The notes: generated by a model from the letters alone, not told the origin. A DNA stretch of 64,000 nucleotides from Paenibacillus sp. FSL H7-0357 (GCF_000758525.1 NZ_CP009241.1:372001-436000); one strand, 5' to 3'. Positions 1-9,261 are shown, counted from the first letter of the stretch. Program-made: numbers and translations.

Positions 1-227
1 TGAATGAATACATTAAGAACAATCCGAAAGAGAAAGTAACGGGCATCCTCGATAAGGAGAACTTTGGTTCCGAATATTACGGCATTCTATATCCTAAGGG
101 TAGCGAGTGGAAAGCCAAACTGGATCCGGCAATCAAAGCTGTTATAGAGAACGGAAAGTATGCCGAGATCTACAAAACCTGGTTCGGGGAAGAACCGGAT
201 ACAGCCACTCTTCTTAGCGCGGAGTAA
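1..227 (+). CDS. Amino acid ABC transporter substrate-binding protein, C-terminal end (partial)
   Basis: The gene enters from the left edge; the reading frame begins at base 3 and ends at TAA 225-227. The 74 visible residues match the C-terminal lobe of family 3 extracellular solute-binding proteins, with the typical ending in which a conserved aromatic pair (KTWFGEE) follows an ENGKYAEI helix. Such lipoproteins capture polar amino acids outside the membrane and pass them to the permease and ATPase encoded just downstream. The substrate cannot be told from this fragment. Family assignment is firm; the N-terminal part is not in the window. Confidence 0.85.
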   Translation, partial: NEYIKNNPKEKVTGILDKENFGSEYYGILYPKGSEWKAKLDPAIKAVIENGKYAEIYKTWFGEEPDTATLLSAE

Positions 228-245
228 GCAAGCAGGGAGACAATA

Positions 246-286
246 AAGCGTGCGTAATGATTGCTATTGCGCATGCTTCTTTTTTT
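246..286 (+). terminator. Intra-operon hairpin terminator
   Basis: Nine-base arms (246-254 and 270-278, one G-T wobble) are followed by a run of T to 286. It sits between the binding-protein gene and the permease gene. It probably acts as a partial terminator that keeps the binding protein more abundant than the membrane components, a common arrangement in ABC importer operons. Confidence 0.7.
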
Positions 287-319
287 GAAATTTAGAGCAG
301 AAGAGAAGGGAAGAATTCT

Positions 320-967
320 ATGGACTTCAGATTCGACATCATCGTTCATTATTTGCCGGTCTTACTGAAGGGAACGCTATTCACAATTGGAGTATCTATT
401 GTATCTATTCTTTGCGGCTCGATCCTGGGCTTGGGGATGGGCTTTGGCAAAATGGCTCCGAAATGGTATTTCCGCTGGCCGTTCCATTCCTATATTAACT
501 TCTTTCGTGGCACACCGCTGTATGTACAGATCCTGATCGTGCATTTTGGGGTAATTCCACTTTTTTACGGCACGACCAACGTCCTGATGACCTCATTTGT
601 CGCACTTTCGCTGAATTCTGCCGCCTATTCCGCCGAGATTTTTCGTGCCGGTATCCAGTCGATCGATCCTGGGCAGCGGGAAGCCGCGTTGTCGCTTGGA
701 ATGAGCAAATGGCAGGCGATGCGTTTTATCATTCTGCCGCAGGCGATCAAACGGATGGTTCCGGCGTTCGGGAATGAATTTATTGTCCTGGTTAAGGATT
801 CCTCCTTGCTTGCGCTTATTGCCGCCCCGGAGATTATGTATTGGAGCAATACGATGAAAGGCCAATACTTGCGGATATGGGAGCCTTATTTGACCGCTGC
901 CTTTATCTATTTCATTCTTACCTATTCACTCAGCAAGCTGCTCAATTATATTGAACGGAAGGTGTAA
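320..967 (+). CDS. Polar amino acid ABC transporter permease
   Basis: 215 residues, the usual length for HisM/GlnP-type permeases. Several hydrophobic segments span most of the protein. The C-terminal half holds the EAA cytoplasmic loop (EAALSLGMSKWQAMRFIILPQA), which contacts the ATPase. It forms the membrane channel of an amino acid importer with the binding protein upstream and the ATPase six bases downstream. Start ATG 320 follows a GAAGGGAAG ribosome site. The substrate is unknown; cystine or glutamine-type are possibilities. Confidence 0.93.
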   Translation: MDFRFDIIVHYLPVLLKGTLFTIGVSIVSILCGSILGLGMGFGKMAPKWYFRWPFHSYINFFRGTPLYVQILIVHFGVIPLFYGTTNVLMTSFVALSLNSAAYSAEIFRAGIQSIDPGQREAALSLGMSKWQAMRFIILPQAIKRMVPAFGNEFIVLVKDSSLLALIAAPEIMYWSNTMKGQYLRIWEPYLTAAFIYFILTYSLSKLLNYIERKV

Positions 968-973
968 CCTTAT

Positions 974-1705
974 ATGGAGCCTATTATTTCGGTACGACAT
1001 TTACATAAATCATTCGGTGCCCATCAGGTGCTGAGCGATATTAACGTGGATATCTACGGCCGGGAGGTTGTGGTGGTAATCGGGCCTTCGGGTTCGGGAA
1101 AATCGACCTTTTTACGCTGCCTTAATCTGCTGGAGGAGCCGCAAGAGGGCGATGTTATCATTGAAGGAACTTCCTTGATGGCCAAAAGCACAAGAATTAA
1201 CGATATCCGTACAGAGGTCGGCATGGTGTTTCAGCAATTTAATCTGTTTCCGCACAAGAAGGTCATTGAGAACATTATGCTGGCCCCGATGCAGGTCCGT
1301 AAATGGCCTGCGGACAAAGCGCGGCAGAAGGCGCTGGAACTGCTGCAAAAGGTCGGCTTAAGCGAGAAGGCGGAGATGTATCCGGCATCCCTGTCGGGCG
1401 GGCAGGCCCAGCGGGTCGCAATTGCCAGGGCGCTGGCGATGGAACCGAAGATTATGCTCTTCGATGAGCCGACATCGGCGCTGGACCCGGAAATGGTCGG
1501 TGAGGTGCTGGCGGTAATGAAGGATTTGGCCCGCGAAGGTATGACTATGGTTGTAGTCACGCATGAGATGGGTTTTGCGCGCGAAGTAGGCGATCGTGTC
1601 TTGTTTATGGAACAGGGCGTGGTGGTTGAGGAAGGTATTCCGGAACAGTTGTTTGGCAATCCTTCACATGAACGAACTAAGGGATTTTTGTCGAAAGTAC
1701 TGTGA
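974..1705 (+). CDS. Polar amino acid ABC transporter ATP-binding protein
   Basis: 243 residues, the standard GlnQ/HisP-type length. Walker A is GPSGSGKST near residue 38, the Q-loop lies in [10 protein letters not shown], the signature is LSGGQAQR, Walker B is [14 protein letters not shown] and the switch histidine is in VVVTHEM. It hydrolyses ATP at the cytoplasmic face to drive import through the permease encoded immediately upstream. It is the last gene of the transporter operon; no clear hairpin terminator follows it. Confidence 0.95.
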   Translation: MEPIISVRHLHKSFGAHQVLSDINVDIYGREVVVVIGPSGSGKSTFLRCLNLLEEPQEGDVIIEGTSLMAKSTRINDIRTEVGMVFQQFNLFPHKKVIENIMLAPMQVRKWPADKARQKALELLQKVGLSEKAEMYPASLSGGQAQRVAIARALAMEPKIMLFDEPTSALDPEMVGEVLAVMKDLAREGMTMVVVTHEMGFAREVGDRVLFMEQGVVVEEGIPEQLFGNPSHERTKGFLSKVL

Positions 1706-1794
1706 AATTGTGGCAAACTAGAATATTGTTTTTCTATCGGTTATATTAGAATAGTAAACTTACGGATCGACAAATACTAAGAATATCTGTCGAA
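1689..1794. promoter_or_regulatory. Three Spo0A-box-like heptamers before the ter operon
   Basis: TGTCGAA occurs exactly at 1689-1695 (inside the end of the upstream ATPase gene) and at 1788-1794. An inverted 6-of-7 copy (ATCGACA) lies at 1766-1772. TGNCGAA is the Spo0A box of Bacilli. The two close copies face each other about 70-95 bases before the TerB-like gene. A TATAAT at 1838-1843 has no convincing -35 partner, as expected for an activator-dependent promoter. Regulation by Spo0A is inference only. Confidence 0.35.
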
Positions 1795-1860
1795 TAGAAG
1801 GAGAGGAGGCTCTGGGATATCTTTATTTATCATACTCTATAATGATAGAAGGAGAATACG

Positions 1861-2307
1861 ATGAGCACATTTAAAAATTGGTTGAATACAACAAAGAGCG
1901 GGTTAACGGAACAAGTTAAGAAATTTAAAAATAAAGATTTCATGAACGCGGTAGTTGCAGGCTGCGCGCTGGTTGCGGCGGCTGATGGCAAGATTGAAGA
2001 AACCGAAAAGAACAAAATGGCGGGGTATATGAATCTCAGCAATGAACTCAAAGTGTTTGACATGAGAGATGTCATTGCCCAGTTCAATTTCTACGTAAGC
2101 AATTTTGAGTTTTCCCCGGAGATCGGCAAACAGGAAGCACTCAAAGCTATTGCTAAATTCAGCAGCAAGCCGGAAGTTGGACGCGTAATTGTTGGTGTGT
2201 GTTCGGCTATCGGTGCAGCAGACGGTGATTTTGATGAGCATGAGAAAGCGGTTGTGCGGAATATCTGCAGTGTACTGGGATTAAGCCCAAGCGAATTCAG
2301 TCTCTAA
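1861..2307 (+). CDS. TerB-family tellurite resistance protein
   Basis: 148 residues. The body carries the two acidic, helix-flanked motifs of TerB proteins: AADGKIEETEKN near residue 40 and AADGDFDEHEK near residue 121. In the family these bind metal ions in an all-alpha fold. It is the first gene of the Ter operon and starts at ATG 1861 after a clear AGAAGGAG site. TerB-like proteins are thought to work with TerD and membrane TerC in a stress-sensing or metal-binding complex. The biochemical role is not established. Confidence 0.88.
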   Translation: MSTFKNWLNTTKSGLTEQVKKFKNKDFMNAVVAGCALVAAADGKIEETEKNKMAGYMNLSNELKVFDMRDVIAQFNFYVSNFEFSPEIGKQEALKAIAKFSSKPEVGRVIVGVCSAIGAADGDFDEHEKAVVRNICSVLGLSPSEFSL

Positions 2308-2430
2308 AACAGGAACAAATATCCATTAACCGGATGAAACGGATTGGGTTTTTTACCGTATGAGTGGTATAACATCCAAAATGCTAGACTTACAGGCTGT
2401 GATTCTTTTCGGAAACGGAGGTACGTAAAG

Positions 2431-3027
2431 TTGGCTGGAATTAATTTGGTAAAAGGACAGAAGATTGATTTAACTAAAGGAAATGCCGGGCTGGCTAACG
2501 TTATTGTAGGTTTGGGCTGGGACCCTGCCGAACCTGCCCGCGGGTTCTTCGGTGCGAAGAAACAGGCGAATGTGGACTGCGACGCTTCGGCGCTGCTGCT
2601 GAGCGAGAATGGTAAGCTGACCAGCAAAATGAATTTGGTATGCTTTCACAACAAGCAGAATCCGAACAATTCCGTTGTTCATTCCGGGGATAACCTGACG
2701 GGTGATGGTGACGGGGACGATGAACAAATCAATGTCAATCTGAAGGCAATCCCTTCCGATGTGCACAAGGTACTTGTAGTAGTTAACATTTATGATGCCG
2801 TGAACCGCAAACAGGATTTCGGCATGATCAAATCGGCGTATATCCGCATTATCAATGCTGCCGGAAATGCCGAGCTGATCCGGTTTAATCTGACCGACAA
2901 TTACACAGGCTTTACGGCGCTGATCTGTGGAGAGCTTTACCGGCACGGCGAAGAATGGAAATTTGCCGCAATCGGTGAAGGTGCCCATGCCGCACATATC
3001 AATCAATTGGCTGAACGATACATTTAA
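2431..3027 (+). CDS. TerD-family protein, first paralogue
   Basis: 198 residues from a TTG start at 2431, chosen because GGAGG at 2417-2421 is well spaced and the product then begins with the family's usual N-terminus ([13 protein letters not shown]). The calcium-binding acidic loop GDNLTGDGDGDDE is present around residue 90, and the family ending GELYRHGEEWKFAAIG is near the C-terminus. The N-terminal insert after GLGWD differs from the next two copies: it has AKKQANVDCDAS in place of KDFDLDAS. TerD proteins are cytoplasmic beta-sandwich calcium-binding proteins of stress operons. Confidence 0.92.
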   Translation: MAGINLVKGQKIDLTKGNAGLANVIVGLGWDPAEPARGFFGAKKQANVDCDASALLLSENGKLTSKMNLVCFHNKQNPNNSVVHSGDNLTGDGDGDDEQINVNLKAIPSDVHKVLVVVNIYDAVNRKQDFGMIKSAYIRIINAAGNAELIRFNLTDNYTGFTALICGELYRHGEEWKFAAIGEGAHAAHINQLAERYI

Positions 3028-3057
3028 ATCTAATTTCGGAAAGAAGGTTTAATAACT

Positions 3058-3633
3058 ATGGCAATTAATTTATCCAAAGGGCAAAAGATCGATTTGACTA
3101 AAAGCAATCCGGGATTGTCCAAAATCAAAGTCGGCCTCGGTTGGGATACCAACAAATACGATGGCGGCAAGGATTTTGACCTCGACGTTTCCGTCTTTCT
3201 GACAAATGCTGCAGGTAAAGTTGGGAAAGAAAGCAACTTCATCTTCTTCAACAATAAGCAGAATGAGAATGCTTCCGTTGTTCATGCCGGCGATAACCGT
3301 ACCGGTGAAGGTGATGGCGATGATGAAGTGATTGAAGTGGATCTGAAGAACATCCCTGCAGATGTTGAGAAGGTTGCTTTTACCATTACCATTTATGAAG
3401 CGGAGTCCAGAAGCCAGAACTTTGGACAAGTATCGCGTTCTTATGTGCGTATCGTCAACGAGGAGAACAATGAGGAGCTGATCCGCTTCGACCTTGGTGA
3501 AGATTTCTCCGTTGAAACGGGCGTGGTAGTTGGTGAACTGTACCGTCACGGCGCAGAGTGGAAATTTAATGCTATCGGCGCAGGCTACAAAGACGGTCTT
3601 GCCGGTCTGACACGCGATTACGGACTGCAATAA
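3058..3633 (+). CDS. TerD-family protein, second paralogue
   Basis: 191 residues, the canonical single-domain TerD length. It contains [18 protein letters not shown] near residue 26 and the acidic calcium loop [13 protein letters not shown] near residue 78. It ends with [22 protein letters not shown] 3058 follows AAAGAAGG. It is very close to the third copy and so looks like the product of tandem duplication within the operon. It probably binds calcium and takes part in the Ter stress complex. Confidence 0.94.
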   Translation: MAINLSKGQKIDLTKSNPGLSKIKVGLGWDTNKYDGGKDFDLDVSVFLTNAAGKVGKESNFIFFNNKQNENASVVHAGDNRTGEGDGDDEVIEVDLKNIPADVEKVAFTITIYEAESRSQNFGQVSRSYVRIVNEENNEELIRFDLGEDFSVETGVVVGELYRHGAEWKFNAIGAGYKDGLAGLTRDYGLQ

Positions 3634-3695
3634 AATTTACTGCAGCCAACCTAGACATCTAGACCTTAGATGAAACCATTCACGAAAGAGGGTTG

Positions 3696-4283
3696 ATGCC
3701 AGTGACGATCAGTCTTTCTAAAGGACAACGGATCGATCTTACCAAGACTAATCCGGGTCTGACGAAGGTAGTGGTGGGACTCGGCTGGGATACGAACAAA
3801 TACAGTGGCGGCAAGGATTTTGACCTGGATGCTTCAGCGTTCCTGCTGCATGAAGACGGCAAAGCCAAAGGGGCGGACGACTTTGTATTCTACAATAATC
3901 CGACTGGCGGTGCAGGCTCCTTAACCTATACGGGGGATAACCGTACAGGAGAAGGCGACGGGGATGACGAGCAGATCATTGTTGATTTCAGCAAAGTTCC
4001 TGCACATATTCAGCGTATCGGGATCACGGTAACGATCTATGATTGTGATGCACGGGCACAGAACTTTGGACAGGTGTCCAATGCATTTGTTCGTGTCGTG
4101 GACGCTTCCAGCGATCGTGAAGTGCTGCGATATGATTTGGGTGAAGATTTCTCAACGGAGACTGCTGTTGTATTCTGTGAATTCTACCGGCATGGTGCCG
4201 ATTGGAAATTCCAGGCGATTGGAAGCGGATTTGCCGGCGGCCTAAGTGCTCTATGCAGAAACTATGGACTGGACGCGCAATAA
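3696..4283 (+). CDS. TerD-family protein, third paralogue
   Basis: About 195 residues with the same signatures as the gene before it: [18 protein letters not shown], the calcium loop [13 protein letters not shown] and a YRHGADWKFQAIG ending. The start is uncertain. TTG 3693, ATG 3696 and GTG 3702 are in frame behind GAAAGAGGG. The GTG has the best spacing, while ATG is reported here. The ORF ends 81 bases before the next TerD gene, and a GC-rich inverted sequence with a short T run (about 4300-4331) may weaken read-through. Confidence 0.93.
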   Translation: MPVTISLSKGQRIDLTKTNPGLTKVVVGLGWDTNKYSGGKDFDLDASAFLLHEDGKAKGADDFVFYNNPTGGAGSLTYTGDNRTGEGDGDDEQIIVDFSKVPAHIQRIGITVTIYDCDARAQNFGQVSNAFVRVVDASSDREVLRYDLGEDFSTETAVVFCEFYRHGADWKFQAIGSGFAGGLSALCRNYGLDAQ

Positions 4284-4364
4284 CAGCTTCAAAGGCTTGA
4301 AAGGCGGGATCTCATCGATCCTGCCCTTTTTATACTCTTATCCATTTACAAAGGTGGCTTAAGA

Positions 4365-5669
4365 ATGAATATTGAAGTGGTTAAAGGCCAGAAGGCAGAC
4401 CTGACCAAAGCAAATCCCGGGCTTCGCTCTATTATCGTGGAGATTGGCTGGCAGGCTCCGTCCTCTATGGAAATTGATGCCTCTGCATTTTTGCTTGGAG
4501 AACAAGCCAAAGTGCGCAGCGATGAAGATCTGATCTTTTACAACAATCCATCTACGGCGTACATCAGATATAAGGATGTAGCCGGTACCAAATCAAGCGG
4601 TCTTAAACACTTTGAAATCGAGCTGGATACCATTCCTGCTCAGACGATGAGGATTGCATTTGCAATTACACTGTACGATGGCGAAAACCGCAATCAAATG
4701 TTCGGGCAGATGAGCGAGGCCCATTGCCGGATTCTGGATCGGGCGACGGGTATGGAGATTTTGCGCTGTAATCTTGAAAATCATTTCTCTGTGGAAACAG
4801 CTGTTGTAGTAGGAGAATTATATAGATATAGCGGTGAGTGGAAATTCAGTGCTATTGTGGCTGGATTTAACGGCGGACTTAAAGCCTTGTGCGCTAACTA
4901 TGGAATTGAGGTCGAAGATGATCCGGTTCCTGAACTCCGTGAACCGCAGAAAGGTCCTGCACCGGAATTGGCACGGCCATCCGTACCGCCTGTGCAAGAA
5001 TCCCGGAGTATCCCGCCGGCTGTACCGCCTGCACCACCGAAGATTGAAGAGGCTTCTGCGCCGCCTCTGAATCTCAACCTCAAGAAGATTGAGCTGAAGA
5101 AAAAGGGCGATTCCATAAATTTGAAGAAATCAGCTGCCGGTCTTGGAGAAGTGCTCATCAATCTGAATTGGAATCAGAAGCAAGGCGGTGGGTTGTTCAG
5201 CCGTAAAGGGGGCGTGGATTTGGATCTCGCTTGCCTGTACGAGTTGAAGAATGGCCGCAAAGGAGTCGTTCAAGCGCTGGGAAATGCTTTCGGAAATCTT
5301 CAGCAGCCGCCTTATGTGGTGCTCGATGGCGATGACCGGACAGGCACCGTAACATCCGGCGAGAACTTGCGTATAAACGGAAGTAAGCTTGCGGAAATAG
5401 AACGAATTTTAATCTTTTCATTTATTTACAAGGGGGTTACGCACTGGTCTGAAGCCGATGGAGTCGTCACCATCACTCAGGCTGGGGGTCCGGAGATTAT
5501 TGTGAATCTGGACGAGCATAACAACCGGAAAGGCATGTGCGCTATTGCATTGATCCGGAACGTAGGCGATACATTCAGCATTGAACGGCTTGTGCAATAT
5601 TTCAGCGGCCATCAGGAGATGGATCAGGCCTATGGCTGGGGACTGCGCTGGGTAGCGGGCAGTAAATAA
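4365..5669 (+). CDS. Two-domain TerD-family protein
   Basis: 434 residues, about twice the family length. Residues 1-185 form a TerD domain (VVKGQKADLTKANPGL, ending with GELYRYSGEWKFSAI) whose acidic calcium loop is degraded: the [13 protein letters not shown] motif of the other copies is absent. A proline-rich linker at about 190-232 leads to a second, more divergent TerD domain at about 240-434 (LKKGDSINLKKSAAGLGEV; DGDDRTG). Such tandem proteins could bridge partners in the Ter complex. ATG 4365 follows AAAGGTGG. Confidence 0.9.
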   Translation: MNIEVVKGQKADLTKANPGLRSIIVEIGWQAPSSMEIDASAFLLGEQAKVRSDEDLIFYNNPSTAYIRYKDVAGTKSSGLKHFEIELDTIPAQTMRIAFAITLYDGENRNQMFGQMSEAHCRILDRATGMEILRCNLENHFSVETAVVVGELYRYSGEWKFSAIVAGFNGGLKALCANYGIEVEDDPVPELREPQKGPAPELARPSVPPVQESRSIPPAVPPAPPKIEEASAPPLNLNLKKIELKKKGDSINLKKSAAGLGEVLINLNWNQKQGGGLFSRKGGVDLDLACLYELKNGRKGVVQALGNAFGNLQQPPYVVLDGDDRTGTVTSGENLRINGSKLAEIERILIFSFIYKGVTHWSEADGVVTITQAGGPEIIVNLDEHNNRKGMCAIALIRNVGDTFSIERLVQYFSGHQEMDQAYGWGLRWVAGSK

Positions 5670-5696
5670 TTTAATTTTTCCGGAGGCGCAAGCAAA

Positions 5697-6449
5697 ATGG
5701 ATTGGTTCAGTGATTTTTTTAGAAGTATCAGCGAGAATTATGGGCACTTTTTCTCTTGGAGCGACATTGTAGGAACGCTCTCTGACCCGGTCAGCTGGGG
5801 GATTATCGGGAGCTTGATTTTGCTCGAAGGGCTGCTATCGGCAGATAATGCGCTTGTGCTTGCGGTAATGGTTAAGCATTTGCCGAAAGAACAGCAGAAG
5901 AAGGCGTTGTTTTACGGGATATTGGGAGCTTACCTCTTTAGATTCCTGGCGATCGGACTAGGGACATTCCTGATTAAATTTACGCTCGTCAAAGTCCTTG
6001 GGGCATTATATCTCTTTTATATCGCTTATAAAGGATTATTCAAGCGAAATGAATCCGGCGAAGGTGAAGAAGGGAAAGAACATAAAGGCACCTCTTTCTG
6101 GAAAACTGTACTGCTGGTTGAATTGATGGATATTGCGTTCAGTATTGACAGTGTGGTAGCTGCCTTCGGGTTGAGCGACAAAGTCTGGGTTCTTTTCTTG
6201 GGCGGTATCCTCGGCGTGCTGATGATGCGCGGTGTGGCGCAGGTGTTCCTGAAGCTCATTGCCAAGTTCCCTGAACTGGAGCAGACGGCGTTCCTGTTGA
6301 TTGCCCTGATTGCAGGCAAAATGCTTGCTGGAGCGTTCGGATTTGAAATGCCGCATTTCATTTTCTTCACCATTCTGATTGCGGTCTTTGTGGGAACCAT
6401 TCTGTACAGTTCCGGAAAGAAAAAGAAAGAAATGAACAGAAACGCGTAA
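5697..6449 (+). CDS. TerC-family integral membrane protein
   Basis: 250 residues with about seven hydrophobic segments. The conserved TerC features are visible: EGLLSADNALVLAVM near residue 43 and LVELMDIAFSIDSVVAAFG near residue 140, each with membrane-buried acidic residues. TerC proteins are linked to metal-ion (for example manganese) efflux and to organising Ter complexes at the membrane. The gene closes the TerB/TerD/TerC part of the operon. GGAGGCGCAAGCAAA precedes ATG 5697. Confidence 0.93.
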   Translation: MDWFSDFFRSISENYGHFFSWSDIVGTLSDPVSWGIIGSLILLEGLLSADNALVLAVMVKHLPKEQQKKALFYGILGAYLFRFLAIGLGTFLIKFTLVKVLGALYLFYIAYKGLFKRNESGEGEEGKEHKGTSFWKTVLLVELMDIAFSIDSVVAAFGLSDKVWVLFLGGILGVLMMRGVAQVFLKLIAKFPELEQTAFLLIALIAGKMLAGAFGFEMPHFIFFTILIAVFVGTILYSSGKKKKEMNRNA

Positions 6450-6466
6450 TTTCAAGGTTTCATAGG

Positions 6467-6606
6467 ATAAAGAGGACCATCACAGGGAAGGTGAGACTCC
6501 CTTTTATCCCGGGTAATCGTATATGGAATAGCATGGCCTTTGCTTGTATTTGAGAGAGCCGGAAGCCGTCCCCGAGAGGACGGCATAGCCGGTTCTGCAG
6601 CTCTCT
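6467..6606 (+). other. Structured intergenic RNA between terC and the Ter biosynthetic genes
   Basis: The 213-base gap after terC holds two nested hairpins. The first spans about 6467-6510: outer arms GGATAAA and TTTATCC, inner AGGGA and TCCCT. The second has outer arms 6553-6559 and 6600-6606 (AGAGAGC/GCTCTCT), a CCGG/CCGG step, and a perfect 7-pair inner stem 6565-6571 with 6578-6584 (GCCGTCC/GGACGGC). Neither has a long U tail. It could be a processing site, an attenuator or an unrecognised riboswitch-like element. The yybP-ykoY consensus is not present. Confidence 0.45.
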
Positions 6607-6662
6607 ATAAGGAGAGGCTATTTGTTTTGCTCCGCTTTGCAAAACTATAAGGGGGAAGGCCT

Positions 6663-7871
6663 TTGAGATACTTCGATTACCTGACGCAAGAGCAAGAAAC
6701 GTCATTATTCTACTCTCCGCCTGTTTCATTTAACCATACTACAAGCAAGGAACTGCTGGCTTACGCTGTTGGGGCTGCCCTCTATATGCCGGCAACCCGG
6801 TCCACTGTGGCTGAGGATATTCTGAAGCTCAGAGCTGCGGGGCTGGTGACGGTCATAATTGATCTGGAGGATGCGATAGGCGATGGAGAGGTTGATTACG
6901 CTGAAGAGTCAGTGGTAAGGCATCTTTCCTTTCTGTCGGCTTATGCCGAGAATGAGCCTGATCCCGGAAATAGTCTTCCCCTGCTATTTATCCGCGTCCG
7001 CAATCCGGAGCAGCTGCAGAAGCTGATTTTCCGGCTGGGATCGTTTATTACAATGCTCACTGGTTTTGTCTTCCCCAAGTTCTCAGTGGACAATGGTGTG
7101 GAGTACTTTGAGGCGATTGCCGATTATAACAGCTCACGCGGCTATCTTGCCCCTGTGCTGTATGGCATGCCGATTCTGGAAAGCGCCCCGATTATTTACC
7201 GGGAGACCCGGACGGACAGCTTGCTGGCCATACGTAACTTGCTTGGCGATTACCGTGATTATGTGCTGAATGTCCGAATCGGAGCGACTGATTTCTCCAG
7301 TCTGTTTGGATTGCGCCGCAGTCCGGATATCAGCATTTATGATTTGATGCCGATCCGCGACTGTATATCGGACATTATTAATGTCTTCGGCCGGGTGGAA
7401 GAGGGCTATGTCATTTCAGGACCGGTCTGGGAGTATTTTGCCGGCAAAAGACAGCAGGGGCTCCGCCCGCAGTTGCGTCAGACTGCCTTTGAGGATGCCT
7501 TCGGCAGGCAGGGCCGGGAGATGCAGCACAATTATAATTCCAGCGCCATGGACGGCTTGATCCGTGAAGTGATTCTGGATAAAGAAAACGGGATTGTCGG
7601 CAAGACGATTATTCATCCTTCCCATCTAAGACCCGTGCAGGCCATGTATACAGTGATGCATGAGGAATATGTGGATGCACTAAGCATTGTAGAGAGTAAC
7701 GATGGCAGCCGTGGAGTGTTCAAGAGCGAATACTACAACAAAATGAATGAAATTAAGCCGCATCTGAACTGGGCAAGACGTATTTTACTACGATCTCAAA
7801 TATACGGGGTGTTACATGAACAACAGCATTTTACCTTACTTCTACCCGAGAACGAATATACACACGTTTAA
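6663..7871 (+). CDS. HpcH/HpaI aldolase/citrate-lyase-like protein of the Ter operon
   Basis: 402 residues starting at TTG 6663, eight bases after a GGGGG(A)AGG ribosome site. The N-terminal part carries the citrate-lyase beta-subunit/aldolase signature, with a VIIDLEDAIGD strand near residue 63 (acidic metal ligands) and LLFIRVRNPEQ near residue 100. Family members cleave or condense carbon-carbon bonds on CoA-type or keto-acid substrates. Here it is the first of five genes that regularly accompany Ter genes and are predicted to build an unknown small molecule. The 3' end overlaps the next gene by 56 bases. Confidence 0.85.
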   Translation: MRYFDYLTQEQETSLFYSPPVSFNHTTSKELLAYAVGAALYMPATRSTVAEDILKLRAAGLVTVIIDLEDAIGDGEVDYAEESVVRHLSFLSAYAENEPDPGNSLPLLFIRVRNPEQLQKLIFRLGSFITMLTGFVFPKFSVDNGVEYFEAIADYNSSRGYLAPVLYGMPILESAPIIYRETRTDSLLAIRNLLGDYRDYVLNVRIGATDFSSLFGLRRSPDISIYDLMPIRDCISDIINVFGRVEEGYVISGPVWEYFAGKRQQGLRPQLRQTAFEDAFGRQGREMQHNYNSSAMDGLIREVILDKENGIVGKTIIHPSHLRPVQAMYTVMHEEYVDALSIVESNDGSRGVFKSEYYNKMNEIKPHLNWARRILLRSQIYGVLHEQQHFTLLLPENEYTHV

Positions 7872-9261
7872 TATCGTCCAGAACCTGCAGGTTACGGTAA
7901 CCGAAACATCCAACCCCTTTGATATGCCGGTTGAAGCTTTATTCTCCATGGCTGCACGGATCAATAAAAAGCGTTCCTTTCTCTTTGTCAGCAAGGTGCT
8001 CGGCAAGCATATTCCAGTAATGCCCTATACGCCACTGCTTAGCGGAGCTGCGCTAGGGCTGCTTTTATACCGGGAAATGAACGGCGGGGCTAAGGCTGCC
8101 GCCAACGAGCCGATGGACAAGCTGCTGGATGCGGCGGTTCACGGCCTCATTCATCCCCTCCAGGCAGAGGAGGCCTACCATGAGCTGCTGGCCGCGCAGC
8201 TGGTGCTTCCGCAGCCGGTCGTTTTTGTAGGTTTTGCCGAGACTGCTACGGCGCTGGGTCATAGCATGTACAACATTTTTGCCGGAGGCGCGTCATATAT
8301 TCATACCACCCGTGAAGACATCCCGGAGATGGCGTCAATTATCAGCTTTGAAGAAGAGCATTCTCATGCGGTTGATCATCTCTGTTATGCCCTGGACGCC
8401 GCCCTTTTGTCTGGAGAAGAGCCGATTGTGCTCGTAGATGACGAAATTACGACCGGTAATACGGCGATCAACACGATCCGGGATATCCAGTCCAAGTTCC
8501 CGCGCAAGGAATACGTAGTAGCTTCCCTGCTGGATTGGAGAAGCGAAGGGCATATTCAGGCTTACCGTGATCTGGAGCAGGAGCTCGGGATTCAGATTAA
8601 GGCGTTGTCTCTGCTGCAGGGTTGTATTGAAGTGAAGGGGACGCCTGTGCTGGATGCCGAAGCCGGTAAAGGACAGGCGAAGCCCGCCCGTGAGGCGCCT
8701 GTTGTGACTACATATATCCGGGACGGATTGGAGCGGCTGGCAGTAAGCTCTACCGACTCACGCGGGGAAATCAACACTTCGCCGTATCTGAAGCTTAGCG
8801 GCCGCTTCGGCCTTAGCTCAGAGGATAATGTCTGGATCGACAAGGGTGCAGCACAGGTGGCGGCGCAGCTTCGCGAACTGCGCGAGAGCCCCTATGCCCT
8901 GGTGATGGGTGTCGGTGAATTTATGTATCTGCCTATGCGGATTGCGGCCGAAATGGGGGAAGGGGTTGCCTATCAGTCATCTACCCGCAGCCCGATTCAT
9001 CCGGATCGCCGGCCGGATTATGGCGTGCATAGCGCGGCTGCTTATCCATCGCCCACAGACACGGGGATTACGAATTATATCTACAATGTGGACCCCGGCC
9101 AATATGGTGATATTTTCGTGCTGCTGGAGCGGGATGTACCCCATAGACGGATTGAGCCGATGATGGATATTTTGAAGGGACTGGCCGGCAACAAGGTGCA
9201 TCTGATTGTACTGGGTCCTGAACTGGAAGTGGAGGTGCCCGCTGATGAAGGGAACGGATAG
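7816..9261 (+). CDS. Phosphoribosyltransferase-TRSP domain protein of the Ter operon
   Basis: 481 residues. A textbook PRPP-binding loop (VDDEITTGNT) lies at residues 207-216. The C-terminal TRSP domain shows its name-giving motif at residues 390-393 within YQSSTRSPIHP. The enzyme probably transfers a ribosyl-phosphate group in the predicted Ter-linked biosynthetic pathway, in the cytoplasm. ATG 7816 follows GGGGTG and lies inside the upstream gene's end, so translation is probably coupled. Confidence 0.88.
   Translation: MNNSILPYFYPRTNIHTFNIVQNLQVTVTETSNPFDMPVEALFSMAARINKKRSFLFVSKVLGKHIPVMPYTPLLSGAALGLLLYREMNGGAKAAANEPMDKLLDAAVHGLIHPLQAEEAYHELLAAQLVLPQPVVFVGFAETATALGHSMYNIFAGGASYIHTTREDIPEMASIISFEEEHSHAVDHLCYALDAALLSGEEPIVLVDDEITTGNTAINTIRDIQSKFPRKEYVVASLLDWRSEGHIQAYRDLEQELGIQIKALSLLQGCIEVKGTPVLDAEAGKGQAKPAREAPVVTTYIRDGLERLAVSSTDSRGEINTSPYLKLSGRFGLSSEDNVWIDKGAAQVAAQLRELRESPYALVMGVGEFMYLPMRIAAEMGEGVAYQSSTRSPIHPDRRPDYGVHSAAAYPSPTDTGITNYIYNVDPGQYGDIFVLLERDVPHRRIEPMMDILKGLAGNKVHLIVLGPELEVEVPADEGNG

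Noticed and set aside
6450..6662. yybP-ykoY manganese riboswitch, expected near terC genes
   Set aside because: The gap is downstream of terC and lacks the conserved yybP-ykoY sequence blocks; none was found upstream of terC either.
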